A stretch of 64,000 nt of DNA, taken from contig NC_133528.1 in assembly GCF_048544455.1 (NCBI RefSeq), positions 52,109,814 to 52,173,813 on the forward strand. The letters are read 5' to 3'. The translations under genes were made by a program, and so were the position numbers. The notes below the pieces were generated by a model. It saw only the letters and a list, made by a program, of their open reading frames with translations. It searched no databases and was not told the DNA's origin. How positions within the stretch are numbered: position 1 is the stretch's first letter; every line of letters begins with the position of its first letter. Positions 1 to 11,971 of this stretch are shown one piece after another. This DNA is from Silene latifolia. Taxonomy: Eukaryota; Streptophyta; Magnoliopsida; Caryophyllales; Caryophyllaceae.

Positions 1-2
1 CA

Positions 3-1253
3 CCCTCTCAATACCCACTTTACAACCAATTCCAAATGTCACAATATGACCACTTTCACTCCCACCCACAACTAGAAGATGAACCCATTCAAAATATAAT
101 TCTCCAAATTATGGGAGATCAACAAAACTTCTTCAAACAAGTGCTTGAAGAGAGCCAAAATAGGGACAATGTTATTCAAAGCATTGTTACTTAAGGTGAG
201 GAGTTGGCAATTCAAATTGCCCAAATGAAGGAAGCCCAAGTAACCACTCCCCACCAATCCTTGAGCATTGACCATGAATGCGAGCTTGAAGGGGTAACCT
301 TTGATATGGAAGATGAGAAGTGGGAAGAGCCAATCTCTTTGAGCTCTTGTGAATATGAAAGTGTGGAATTTGATGAGGAAGATATGAGGTTGACTAAGCC
401 AAATGCTCTTAACCTTTGTGAGTATGAGGGTGTATCATTTTATGTGAACATTGAGGTGTTGGAGTTAATGAGGAGGAGTGAAGCCCCTATCTATGATTCG
501 TATCAAGATAGCGATGATGACAAGCCTAAGGAAGGAGCTTATGCGGAATATGTGTCTTGCAAGGACTTATGGAATGAAGAAGAGGAATGGAGTTGTGATA
601 TTGCCTCACTTGAGGACCCAATCCTTGAGAAGTTTGAGGTATGCTTCCATGAGGAAGATGAATGTCTCTTTCCTATTGACCATGAAGACCTTTTCGCACC
701 CACCATGGAACCTATGATTGTTGGAGATGATATGGTGGACCTTCTCCGAAAGGTCAAAACATCATATAAAGGGTACTTGGTGGAAAAGCTCAAGAACAAA
801 CTTGCAAATGAACTTGCTTGTGGAAGTTTGGCACCCACAACATCAATTCGTAAGGTATCCGGTCATCAATGTTATGAGAATTCTACTTCTACTCTTGAAG
901 GATTGATAAATTCAAATGCTATCATCATCACCAAAATTGAAGAAGAAGGTGGTAAGTGTAAGTCTCCGGACGAATATGAACCATACTTCACACCTTGTGT
1001 TGACAAGAATCATGGGCTTATTGGTTTGAAGCATTGGGAAAGCTCTAGTGCCAAGGACAAGATGAAAAAAAGAATTTATGACAAGCTTCCTTGGCCAAAT
1101 TTAATGTTCAAGTGGAGCAACACATACATATGCTTATTTGGATCTTGTTCACAAGCTTTTGATCTTCTCCTAAGAGCCTTGAGCTCTATGGACAACGAAT
1201 TTCGACAATTTGAACTAGTTTGGTGGAGTCCTATCTCAAACCTCCATTTGTAA
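3..1253 (+). pseudogene. Gag C-terminal remnant plus acidic accessory ORF (element 1)
   Basis: The frame is open from the window start to 1253 except for one in-frame TAA at 192-194. The first 60 codons (Gln/Asn-rich, then QQNFFKQ) align with the coiled-coil C-terminal region of Gag in elements B and C (QQEFFTQ). After it, where B and C have the protease, there is instead an acidic, Glu/Asp-rich stretch of about 250 residues that I do not recognise. The C-terminus contains QAFDLLLRALS, matching QAFDYFFKVLS at the end of the Gag-protease frame of B and C and MYDLMLRALS at the end of the ORF in element F. No catalytic motif is visible. The first ATG after the stop is at 225, but the original start probably lies upstream of the window. 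Function is unknown; a structural Gag derivative is the simplest reading. Confidence 0.6.
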
Positions 1254-1411
1254 GATATTTCTTGAACCTTTGCATTGTACAATATTGTACATTTTCGCAC
1301 TTTTACTTACAATTTCTTGCATGAGAGTAGTGAGAGAGAGTTTTCTTACACATTTATTGAGCATAATTTCTGAAAAGATAAGGAGGAATAACAAAAGGGT
1401 GCAAGGGTCAC

Positions 1412-1828
1412 GGGACGCTCGTCCCGAGGGCAAGCCGCTCGTCCTCAGCCTTTTTATGGGTACTATTTGATGCTGACTTGAAATCCGAGCGGATTATCAG
1501 ACAAGACGCTCGTGCTGGCGAAGACGCTCGTATTAGCAGTAAGGCGCTCGTCCTGTGAGGCATCTTGAAGACAATTTTGCACTGGAACAGAATCCGAGCG
1601 GATTCTGATGAAGATGCTCGTCCTACTCAAGCCGCTCGTCTCAAGCTCGATATGCTCATCCTTAGCCCACAACAGATGAGGCAGAATCACTGGAAGACAA
1701 TCCGAGCGGATTCTTCCCAAGACGCTCGGACCCCTGCAGCAAGACGCTCGTCCCGACATCCAGGACGCTCGGATTCCTGCACTCGCCTCGTAAGTTCCGC
1801 CCGAGCCCGACCCTAAACCGCTCGTCCC
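1412..1828 (+). repeat. Short motif array with CGCTCG/CGAGCG core, upstream of ATHILA ORF-1 (element 1)
   Basis: About 17 copies of GACGCTCGTC, CCGCTCGTC or ATCCGAGCGGAT occur at irregular 20-40 bp spacing in otherwise unremarkable sequence. The CGCTCG core appears on both strands (CGCTCG and CGAGCG). The last copy ends 13 bp before a TATA box. The same kind of array occurs in the LTR of this element at 5886-5990. Confidence 0.85.
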
Positions 1829-1841
1829 ACACCTCTTTTTC

Positions 1842-1849
1842 TATAAAAA
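1842..1849 (+). promoter_or_regulatory. Putative internal TATA box for ATHILA ORF-1 (element 1)
   Basis: TATAAAAA lies 111 bp upstream of the ATG at 1960 and just downstream of the motif array. Element B has TATAAA at 24821 in the homologous place. A separate internal transcript for the ATHILA ORF-1 gene is inferred from position only. Confidence 0.45.
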
Positions 1850-1959
1850 CACCCCCACCATCCCTCATTTCCTCACCTTATCTAAACCTAATCCTCACAT
1901 CTTCATCCAAACACTCCCATCACAAAAATCAACCAAACCCTAACTTTCCCAAATAAAAA

Positions 1960-3478
1960 ATGATGAACCTCAAGGGAAAAGCCAAGAAGCTCGTTGAATC
2001 GGCCACCATGAAATGCGAGGGCTCATCCTGTTCATCCGGTCAAGAAAGGATGTCGCCAAGAAAATCCCGCCCCATGATAATAGGAGGGGTGGAGCAACTT
2101 GAGTACTTTCCGGAGGTACTCTTCACATCCGATGAGCACCACAATAAGTTCGTCAATTTGCTAGGTAAGCATTACAAACCGACTCAATTCATTGACACTA
2201 AGGTGTTAGAAAACCTAGGTATAAGGTATCATACCGAAATGTTCTTTGATGGTTTGGGGATTGGAAAGTTATTCCATGCCCATGAAGAAACATACCTTAG
2301 CCTTACCTTGGAATTTTTGAGTAGCCTTCGCATTGTTTCAAACACGCAAAGATCCGTTGGTATGGAGTTCCGGTTGTGCAACCATGACCATAGCCTAACA
2401 CTTGACCAATTTGCGCATATTTTTGGTCTTGTTGTACCAACAAGTAACACCAACAAACCCTCCGACTTTGACGTGGACCAAATTTGGAGGGCTATTTCCG
2501 GGAGGGATTTCATTCACCAAAAACAATGCTATACCTTCGCGATCCAACATCCGGTGATTCGGATCACCGAACGCTTCATTGCCGGCACCATTAATGGGAG
2601 ATTTGAGCAAGATAGGTGCACTCTCCTCGATTTGACCTTTCTAGAGTCCTATCTAAATGTTCGGGGGACAAGGCAATATAATTTCAATACCCCCCTTGAG
2701 ATGCTTACAAGATTCTTCGACTTTTATCAAGGGAACTCCCAACTCAAGACCTTCGTGATGGGAGGTCTAATTACTATTTTGGCTAACAATCTTTATCCTG
2801 GATTCAACAACCATGGGACTTATGAGCCACTTGAGGGTAGTACTTTGATCGATGAGGATGCCGTCTTCAACCACCACCGGTGCTATGCCTACACTCAAAG
2901 TAGGAGTGTAGAATGGTTCACAAAAGGGTGTTCCTCTATTGTTCTTTCGGGGTGGAATGTACCCGGTACCGACCCAAGGTTGAGCCGGTATTCACCTATG
3001 CCGAGCTACCTCCTCGACATTGAAATCTACCCCAATCCCCCTCAAAGAGAAGAAGCACCCCGCCAACCTCCACAACCTCGCGGGATACCGGCAAAGGGCT
3101 AATGCCCCACCTTCCTATGTACCCATCCCAACATACCCCACTCCTCATGTGCCATTCACACCACGAGTCCCTAATGCTCCAAATGTGAATGATTTGATGA
3201 ATCTTATGAAGAGGGTTGATCTTGGAGTATATAATGGGAGGGTCGACAACTATTTGGCCCTTTATCCTCAATACTACCAAATGGCACAACAAGGGTATAT
3301 CGACCCTAATGGCCCTCGTCCATCTTGGGCTCAACCACACCTCTTGTTCCCTAATCAAGGGAACCAAGTCGGGAACTTTGGCGGTCAAGGTGGAGGATAC
3401 TTTGGTCAAGGAGGAGGGTATGACCAAGGAGGAAGTTCTGGCGGGTATGACTACCGCAATGATGATGATGACGAGTGA
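1960..3478 (+). pseudogene. ATHILA ORF-1 family protein, frameshifted (element 1)
   Basis: The ORF starts at ATG 1960 and reads 380 codons to 3102. The homologous C-terminal part continues in the +2 frame from about 3050 to the TGA at 3476-3478, so one single-base indel lies between about 3045 and 3100. The protein belongs to the plant ATHILA ORF-1 family: it shares FPEVLF near residue 50 and YLSLTLEFLSSL near residue 113 with the intact copy at 25134-26720. The shifted tail has the matching YLALYPQYYQMAQQGYIDP and PSWAQPHLLFP segments, then Gly/Gln-rich and Asp-rich ends. The family has no established biochemical function and lies between Gag/Pol and the 3' LTR, where envelope-like genes sit in other Athila elements. 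Unlike B and C this copy lacks an ARTK N-terminus and begins with two Met and a Lys-rich stretch. Confidence 0.8.
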
Positions 3479-5553
3479 GAGATTCCTACCTCACCATCTC
3501 CAATTGTATGATACTCTTCTCTCCCTTTCTCTTATGTATAGTTGCATTGCATTTAGTTTAGACTTCACTTGTATTTGTACTATATTTCATATTGCATTTA
3601 CATTAGTTAGTTCATATAGTATAGTTGCATTGTAATATATCTCACATGATTCATATACTTAGTTGCATATAGACTAAGAACTCATGCTTAGTCACTAATG
3701 ACCAATCCTATTCTTTTCTACACTAGAAATAGTGTTTAAATCGGTTTGGGGAGGTTTGATCATAGGTGACCATAATTTACTAGAGAACATGCATCATATA
3801 GTATAGTTTAGATTGCATTCATTTGTTATATATGTCATATAGAATTGCATTTAGTTAGAGCATGCATTCATTCATGTCATATTGCATTTGTACTTCATTT
3901 CAAAAAAATCAAAAATCCAAAAACATGTATTTCTTTTTCATTCCTACTCCTACATGTACACTGAGGACAATGTCCAAAATAAAGTGGGGGATGTGAATTT
4001 ATATTCCAAAAATGCATAAAAATTGAAAAATTTCGAAAAATCTCAAAAATATGTCTTTTAATTTCATAAAAACAAAATCCATAAAAATTTGAAAATTTCA
4101 AAAACCAAAAACATGTTCTTTAATTTAGTAGTGTAGAATTGTATATACTTGTGTTTTTGTTCTCTTCTCACATAGATACAACACTACATTTGAGGCATTA
4201 GCAAGGGAAAATGAAGACCGCTTGGTATGATCGTTCTAATCTCTATTTCCCTTCCATTTATTTTCATTATTCATATGAGGAGGATGGGCTTACATGTCAA
4301 GGAGGATGTGGTGTCTTTTGTTATTGCGGTTTGTGTATCTATGTGCTGTTAGGAGTTGCATTTAGATTATATGGCATACTACTTGGTAGAAGCATATGCA
4401 TTAGGTTGTATAAATGTTAGTTGCATCATGGCATATAGATGCATTTAGGAAAAATTTTGTGAAACCGTCTATTTGGAAGCTTGACAAGTGTATATAGGCC
4501 CTTGTAGATACTTTTTCTTCTTAAGACTTTGCTTGTTAGAATACTTGTAAAACACCCTAGGATGTGTCATGCTAGTATCCTTTGACCCATGGATTAAGGC
4601 CTAGTCAAGAGTACCTTGTGGTGTGATAACTCCTTGGCTACCGTTTATTCCAAGGTGACCCTTGAAACCATGCAACCATCATCCATGTTCAACCACATTT
4701 TGTCATCAAAGGGAATGGGCACAAAAATTGTTCAAAAATTTGAGTTCAAGAAATGAAATGAAAAGTCAAGAAAGTTTACAATTGCATCAAAAAGAAAAGA
4801 GGACTAACAAAAATGAAAACTCCTATGCTTCAAATATAAAGCACCCTCACTACAAATGGGGTGACTTTGAAAATGTTCAAAAGAAAATGCAAAAAGTTGA
4901 AAATTGTAAAGTATTGAAAATGCCAAACATCAAAGAAATGGCAAAAAGAAAGTGTTTTCAAATGTCAAATGGCACAAGAAATTGGGGGGAAAAACAAACA
5001 ACAAAAGCAAACTCCCACATGAAACTCAAATTCTATTGATCCCTTTTCATCATATCCACTTTTGTGCATGGTAGAGAGGGGATGACCCTTCTTCTTGTCT
5101 AGGCAAGAAGGGGAATTTCGCGATCGTCCAGTGTTTCTAACACCATAGGGAGTCTATTCTTGACAAAAGCATTTAACGATTGAGGACAAAGGTACCCTAG
5201 CTTGACACAACTTGGAGGTGATTTATTGGTATCCTTCTAGGCTTAGTAGTTTGAAGAAACCGTATCTATAATGGAATGTGTACCCTTAGATTGCTTCCCT
5301 CTTAGATAATTTCCGCCACTTAGATGAGGAGAATGGCTATTCATTTTTGTAGATGCATCCATTACCTTGTTTTATATGCTTTAATGCTTGGATGTATCGC
5401 CATTTTGGCAAACCCCACCTTGCCTTGCAAGAAGGCATCCTACCTCATAGTTGTCTTGTTGTGAGTTGAAGGGGCGGAGTGAGACCCGCTAATTGTCTCA
5501 TATCGGTTATATTATTAGGGTAGTTTAAATAAAGGTCTAGTTTTAGTCACCTC
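3479..5553 (+). other. Non-coding 3' tail of element 1
   Basis: This AT-rich stretch has no supportable gene. It contains a hairpin plus G-rich tract at 3959-3992 and segments matching the tail of element B (for example the text around 4400-4640 and 5320-5365). A 125-codon Lys-rich frame at 4662-5039 is open in a purine-rich region, has no counterpart in B, and is judged fortuitous. Confidence 0.6.
3959..3992 (+). promoter_or_regulatory. Internal hairpin plus polypurine-like tract (element 1)
   Basis: CACTG-AGGA-CAATG forms a short imperfect stem-loop followed by AAAGTGGGGGATG. Element B has CATTG-AGGA-CAATG followed by AGTGTGGGGATGGGG at 27121-27157. It resembles the hairpin plus polypurine tract that abuts the 3' LTR at 5554-5591, but lies 1.6 kb inside it. 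Confidence 0.45.
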
Positions 5554-5591
5554 TTTACTCGGGACGAGTAAAGGTTTGGTTTGGGGATATT
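5554..5591 (+). promoter_or_regulatory. Polypurine tract with adjacent 8-bp stem hairpin (element 1)
   Basis: TTTACTCG and CGAGTAAA form a perfect 8-bp inverted repeat around the loop GGA (5554-5572). It is followed at once by the purine-rich GGTTTGGTTTGGGGATAT (5573-5590), which abuts the LTR. The position identifies the plus-strand priming site. The same arrangement occurs in element F on the other strand (34881-34919). Confidence 0.8.
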
Positions 5592-7149
5592 TGATGTGAC
5601 TCATATTTGCGCACATTTAGTCCCTTAATTGAGCCTACCTGGCATATTACTATAGCGTTCCATAGCCATTTTATCCGTCAAATGCCTTCTATTTTGCTTT
5701 CCTATTGCATTATGTTTGTTTTGTAGGAAAGAAGGCAATTAGGCGGAAATTCCCGTCTCTCGTGCTTATTTGGAAGGTTATTGATGATATTGGGTGATCG
5801 AGTATGGAAGGAGAGGCAAGAACTAAGATCAACAATGCAAGAATAAGAAGTATGCGGAAAGAAGAAGCAAAACACTCTGAAGAACAATCCGAGCGTCCTA
5901 GCAGGAAGACGCTCGTCGCCCTCTCATATAATCTGAGCGTCTCGACTGTTGAGCCGCTCGTCTCCCCTGCCCAGAATCCGAGCGTCGCCCTCCTTTGCAC
6001 GAACGGACCGTGACACCTTCAGCAATATGCTCATATCCTCGAGGATACTTGCATTTCCCTGTTTGGAACTTAGCATTATTAATTACTAATTTAGACTTAT
6101 TTAACCTAATGATGCACTACTATATATACCCCATTTGTAATAATCATAAGGGATCATATGATAGATTAGATTAGGAGAAGATTAATCTCAATCTTTCCAC
6201 AAAATTACACATTAATCTTTCCTTAAATTATTGTTCAAGTTTATTATTGGGTAATTGAAGATTATTGGATTAGTATTGGAGAATTGACAACTCTTCATCA
6301 ATCAATCAAGCTCTCTTCTTTTATTCTTTGCTTTATTATTTGGATCATCTCAAGTTTGGTATAATTCCCTTACTCTTTACTCTTTATTGTTTATTCCCTT
6401 AAGCTCTTATCATGTTTATACTTGTTGTAATGATTGACACCATTGATGACATGTTTTCCATGATAATGAGTGAGTAGTTTTCTTAACTAGGATTAGTGGG
6501 GAATTAGGGGAAACAAACATGGGGAATGATTCATGCTTAATCTAATATGTTTTCATAATTAGTTTGCTTGCTTGTTGTAATGTGAACCTATGCACATGTT
6601 ATGTTTGATGAAATGCTAAGCCTATGAATCCTTGCATTTACAACCATCTCTTATCTATTCAACTTGACTTGTAAGATATAAACCAACTAGAGTCTTGTTA
6701 GAACATGCATAGAAGTGATTAGGGGGGAAGTAAGTCGACTTATAGGTGTTGTACAATCTAATCGATTCGGCTCCGGGACCCAACTCTTCCTAAGAACCGT
6801 AAGACATAAACCAACTCGGTTCCTTTACAACATTAATTGCTTGCAACTTCGTGAACATGTTTGTATGACCAAATCCCATGAATCCCCTATAAACCCATGA
6901 TATCCTAGTACTTTTAATCATTTGTTTACATCCTTCCTTCTATTGCTTGTTTCACTCTATTGCTTGCATTAGTTTAGACACAACTACAAACCCAAACAAA
7001 TTGTGACACTAGCATAAATTGAGATAGATGGACTTAGAACTCAAAGCACACCGTCCCATGGATCGACCTCGACTTAACCACAAACTAGTTGTTTGTTGAG
7101 AATTATAAATGTGTTTGAATGGGAGACACGACGACACTCTCCCCGATCA
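5592..7149 (+). repeat. 3' LTR of element 1
   Basis: It starts TGATGTGAC directly after the polypurine tract and shares many blocks with the LTRs at 18202 and 19413: the TATA region with CCCCATT, GGGTAATTGAAGATTATT, GATAATGAGTGAGTAG, GGGGAAACAAACATGGGG, and ATCTAATCGATTCGGCTCC. The end at about 7149 (CCCCGATCA) is placed by alignment with the end of the B LTR. The partner 5' LTR is outside the window, so the TSD cannot be checked. Confidence 0.75.
5886..6128 (+). promoter_or_regulatory. LTR promoter region: CGCTCG/CGAGCG motif array and TATA box (element 1)
   Basis: Five motif copies (ATCCGAGCGTC, GACGCTCGTC, ATCTGAGCGTC, CCGCTCGTC, ATCCGAGCGTC) lie at 5886-5990, and TATATATA at 6121-6128 is 130 bp downstream. 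The order (array, then TATA) is the same as in front of the internal ATHILA ORF-1 gene of this element. Confidence 0.6.
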
Positions 7150-7985
7150 GCAAGCCTTCTAGTTGCGATATGATCGCCGGGATTGATGCTCCTGTTCGTT
7201 CTCATGGTGATATGCAAGACATGAGTGCGCATGTGACGTTAATAGCCACGTCCCGTGCAATGTTCGTTAGAAGATTTCCAAAGTAATGCCTATGATTCTC
7301 AACTATATGTATTGCGATGATTTCCTACTCATTTATCTATCTCACGTGACTTAAGTACTAGTCTTTTATAATTTGGATAGTTGCATATGTCACATTTCAT
7401 TGGAATTTGGGCTTGTGATTAACTAACCGTATATATGTTCTTTCCTTTACTTCACTTATTGCAATATGCCTATAACTTGCTCATTTGCTATTCTATCTTG
7501 CTTTCTCTTATTAGTTTAACATGAATGATCCCATGCTTATTAGTTTAAGTGAATTGTATCCCGTATTTATTATGCCTTGCCTTATTTGAGTTCTTTGTTA
7601 TGGTCATTTTGATATAATGTGGCTGGGAGAACCATGAGTTACTCCCGACTGACTGTGGCGTTCATGTTTAAATGAATGACATGTATTAGTTGGTGCATTT
7701 ATGGGGTGAAGACATGTGTGAGCTAGCGAATACCTTGACCGTTTGATGTTTCTCTATCGTTATGCTTAGACTCACCTTTTAGACGTGTTATTCGTGGGAT
7801 ATCTTGTCCCCCTATTTTGTTACACTTGGTTTGTAATAACCTAAGTTTGCTTATCGTTGCACTTGTTTCATTTTATCAGTGACTCATGCATGTTAAGCTT
7901 TAACTAGTAATAAAAAGTTTTTAAAAATTTCATAATTTCCGCTTAAATTTATTATGTATATTTTTTGCATTATCGCGGCATGTCA
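7150..7985 (+). repeat. Truncated LTR end of an older Ty3-like element
   Basis: This stretch has no ORF of note. It ends in GGCATGTCA a few bases before an iMet primer-binding site at 7990, as expected for the 3' end of an LTR. Its left part is missing because element 1 ends against it. I infer a chromovirus (Tekay-like) type from the primer site alone. Confidence 0.45.
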
Positions 7986-7989
7986 GTGT

Positions 7990-8001
7990 TGGTATCAGAG
8001 C
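7990..8001 (+). other. Primer-binding site, tRNA-iMet type
   Basis: TGGTATCAGAGC is the exact complement of the 3' end of plant initiator tRNA-Met. It follows the LTR end at 7985 after four bases and marks the start of an element leader. Confidence 0.75.
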
Positions 8002-8563
8002 CTATGTTGCTCCCGACGCACACACGTGTACCCTAAATTTAAATTTGAACTTGACCTTAAATAATAAATGAGAGATGGGTAGAAATAAGGACCTAAGTTG
8101 GTAGTCTCTTTGTGTATGCTTCGTGGTAGGTTTTAACATGTTTGTTGATTGTCAATTAATGATTCTTGTGCCCTTGGATCAATAACCTTGAGCTTACTTA
8201 TGTGTGGATCAAGACTTGGTGCCTATTGCCGGAAATTGAAGATTTGATCAACCTTTTGAAGAATGCTTCTACTTCCTCAAAGATATTCCTCGTTCTTATA
8301 TGCCTTGCCTTGTCCTTTTACTTCTTGATGCTATTTCTCTTCTTAACTTTCATTTATTTTACCTTGGAAACTAGTTTGGTACCCACCAGACTTATCCTTC
8401 GTTTCTTGTTTTTCCTTCCATAACACCTTGTATATGGATCTCTTTCTCTTGAAGAATGTTTCTACCCTTCCCGAAGATTCCTTCCTCTCTCGGAGTACCT
8501 TGTCTTATCCTTTCGTGCTTGTTCTTCTTTACCTTTTGAAACTCTTCTCGCATATCTTGGAAG
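8002..8563 (+). other. Leader of the older iMet-primed element, left half
   Basis: Non-coding sequence after the primer site. It is interrupted at 8563 by the copia element and resumes at 17584 after the duplicated GGAAG. No Gag start is visible before the next insertion at 18202. Confidence 0.5.
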
Positions 8564-9823
8564 TGTTGGAGTATGTGTCCTCGACAATAATGCGATCACA
8601 TGTTTAAATCTCATATTAAGAATACATAAGGGAATGTAATATTTTATTGTCAACTAATCCACATTAATCGATAATAATTGGCTGACTAGAGTTTGACATT
8701 ACTGTCGTGTGACGGTGGTGATCAGTTGATCCCTTAAGGTCATACCTCTAGGGAAACATTCTTAATTGACTAATTAATTAATTGTATGATGATACAAGTT
8801 AATTAATTCCTTAAAATTGAACAAATGATTTTGTGAGTAATTATACGTATCTTATTGTAATTCGATTATATAAGATTCGTTCTAAGTAATTAAATTATTT
8901 TATTTCTTAAGGTTTATTTATTGTTTATGAAACAATTGAAATTAGAATGAATTGATTATTATAAATACAAGTAGTTGTGATTTATAATTATATGACCCAT
9001 TTTAAGTAATTGTAATTGTGAATTACTAGTTAATTTTGTATGTGACTTATTTTATTTATATAATGATTTTTAATATGTTAAAAAATGCATTATTTAAACC
9101 ACATGTCTAGTAACATGTCCAATATGTCACAAATTACATATTAACAAATTGACAAAGTTAAAATGGATCCATATTAATAATATGGACCGTGTAAATATAA
9201 GGGAGAAGGGTTATTTGTGCCTTAATTATTTTAATTAGTGGAAAGCATGATGATTACCTACTAAACATAGGTATGCATACCTATACTCTTGAGAAGATAA
9301 AATTGAAAAGGTATTGGGCACCCTACCCACCCAAAACCGGTGGCTTCTTCCTTACACACTCAAGTAGTGTGTTTTCATTTCTGCACTTATTCATTCTAAC
9401 ATTATTCATTCACTTGAATACTTTATCTCTCTACTTCTTGTTGTTGAACAAAAGAAAAAAACTCACATAAATTCTCTAATATTATTCCAACTATACTAGA
9501 AGTAGTATATACATAATATTAGTAATTTTAAGGGAACAAATATTAATTCTAGTATTCAAATTAATATTTGTATTAAGGGTGATTTTCTTGGTACAAATCC
9601 TTGAGGAGAGATTCTATTTTGAATCTTGTTCATCCATTTGGAAAAGCTCAAGAACTAAGTAAGGTAGGAGACCTTACTAGTGCCCTATTAGCCGAAATAT
9701 CCAATGTAAGGAACCGGTTTTCCTTTACTCTTGTTTATATGTTTTGCATGCATAAGATCCTTAACTTTTTATGACTAAAACTTTAAACTAAAATATGTGA
9801 TATGTAAAATATGATTTCTTACA
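8564..9823 (+). repeat. 5' LTR of copia element
   Basis: 1260 bp, starting TGTTGGAGTATG and ending GATTTCTTACA, preceded by the target duplication GGAAG. Very AT-rich. It has none of the short palindromic motif arrays seen in the Ty3-like elements of the window. Confidence 0.95.
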
Positions 9824-9825
9824 AG

Positions 9826-9837
9826 TGGTATCAGAGC
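9826..9837 (+). other. Copia primer-binding site, tRNA-iMet
   Basis: TGGTATCAGAGC lies two bases after the LTR end, the usual copia arrangement. Confidence 0.93.
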
Positions 9838-11971
9838 AACACGGTTGTTGCATGCAAAATCGGGTCAGTTTTTCCGAGTTAATTTAATTAACATATAAAA
9901 CTTGTTATTTAGGATTTATGAAGATAAATCATGAAATAATTTTGCATGTCAAAAGTTTCTGGTCCTAAATATATTTTAGGTCATATGGGACGTTTTATGG
10001 ATTTTTATTGTTCATTTTATATATTATTGGCATTAAAATGTGATTTTTATGAGAAAAATGTCATTTTTGGACGAAAAATAGCTAAACTTAGAATTTTTTA
10101 GTGATTTTTGGATATGTTTTCACATATATAATCTACTGGTCACATATTAAATTTCATGAAATAATAAGTTATTTTGCATAAAATATGGATTTTATATGTT
10201 TAAATCGAATTTAAAGAGTTATTTAGATTAATATGAGATAAATTTCGAATCTGGTCATGGAAATTTTATATGTTATCACATGCATTTTTACTCAGTGTGT
10301 ATAAAAATCTTAGACGTATTGTACTTCTTTTGCATGATTTATGAATTTTTTAGTAAAAATTCAATAAATAGTGACTTAATTAAGTATATAATGTTAAAAC
10401 ATATTTCATGACTATAGAAAAACGTCATATGTTGCATTTTATCCCACATTTCAGATCTAAAAGTGAAAAGCTGATAAAATTAATTTTCTCATATTTTTAT
10501 GGTCATATTTGTTAAAACCGATAAACCGCAACGATGTTTTTCTCGAAAAATTTTCGACATTTTTAACCTAAGTTTTGAACATTATGAGTGTTATGGTATT
10601 TTTCCTGAATGTTCATGAGTTTAAATTTCAAATTTTGAAATTATTTGAAATTTTTATAATTTAATTTGAAGATTATAGCATAATATTGTATTTTTGGGTC
10701 CATAATGAACAATATTAAGTTATCAAGTTGAGTTATTGTCAAAATATTAGTGAAGACTAAGTTTAGAGTCCTAATATGGTTAGCGTAATTAACTTGAACA
10801 TAAATATGAATTTATGAGACACTTTGTGATTTTAACAAGTTTATAATCACGCAAATCCATAAAAACCGATGAAATATACGATATTGGCTCTTTAAAAGGC
10901 GATTTGGCATAAAATTAAGCACGTTCATACCTATTATAATGCTGCATTTTATTTATGATTGTCATATTTTTATTTTATATAATTTTTGAATTATGTAATT
11001 TTACTTAGTATGGCATTAGTTTTAATTGATATTACCCAAAATGAATGGGAAAATCGATTCGGTTGTAATTATTGTGATCTCGTATCACCGTTTTGTAATT
11101 TAATAGATTTAATTTTTTTATTACAAATGTATAATAGGGAATTATGTAATTTATTTTTATATATTACTTGTAATTCCGGAGACACTTGAAGACGGTGCCA
11201 TCTAGAAAGGCGTTCCGACAAGATGGTGTTGCCTTGGGATGCATGCCAAGACCAAAGTTCAAGGGACCAAAGGAGTTGGTTTCCGAATTTGTAATAGTTT
11301 ATTAGATTTACTATTTTAGGAAGGCCATACTAGGACTTTATATTTATGCTTTGCATTTTCTTTATATGTTTGCATGCATAGCCAAATCGCCATAACTAAT
11401 CATGCATTTTTATTTTATCGAGTCATCGACCGTGTCAATTATAAGTATCGTATTTCACCGCTTTAGTTCACTTAAATCGTGATAGATAATAAATTGACAT
11501 GACCTCTAGCTAAATTAATAATTGAGATATAGCCTTACCAAATAGTAGAACCCATGAAGTACCAATTTCATAAGGGAGTTAAGCCGGCTTCACCGTAATA
11601 CAAACCTTGTTACGTTGGCGAAGTGGGGTAGTAAACTGTTATTACATCGAAATTTGGATTGAGCTCAACGGAAGTATTCGTGACCGTAGTCGCATGTGTT
11701 CCGGGCTAAAGATAAATATTAGAGTAATTTTATCGACCGAGAGTTCTAAAAGTAGAATCGATTAAAGAGTTAATCCACCGAGTTATATTGATAAGGGATG
11801 AATCGGCTCACCGTGCCCGAATTAATATGAATTTGGATCTCGGGATCATTTATAATAGTTGGGTAGAGGTCACTATATAAATGTTTAAAATTTGTTTAAA
11901 AATGTTTGCAAATTTTATTAGATGACAAATGTTAATGTTTCATTTACCTCCATTTGTAGTTTTATATCACG
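9838..11971 (+). other. Copia 5' leader, non-coding
   Basis: A long AT-rich leader between primer site and Gag start. No ORF with recognisable domains is seen; the 67-codon frame at 10986 has no family resemblance. Confidence 0.7.

Larger units (their letters stand above)
1..7149 (+). mobile_element. Athila-like Ty3 LTR retrotransposon, 3' portion (element 1), non-autonomous
   Basis: This entry covers the 3' part of one element: Gag C-terminal remnant, accessory region, motif array, ATHILA ORF-1 gene, a 2 kb non-coding tail, hairpin plus polypurine tract and a 3' LTR starting TGATGTGAC. The order matches elements B and C further right, and nucleotide homology is clear around the end of the first ORF (GTTTGGTGGAGTCCT at about 1218, 24107 and 31939). 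Its 5' LTR, primer site and Gag start lie upstream of the window. No protease, RT or integrase lies between the Gag remnant and ATHILA ORF-1, so the copy is non-autonomous. The right end (7149) is placed by alignment with the LTR of element B and could be off by a few bases. Confidence 0.8.

Noticed and set aside
4662..5039. 125-codon Lys-rich ORF in the tail of element 1
   Set aside because: It falls in an A-rich purine stretch, has low complexity, and the homologous part of element B has no matching frame.
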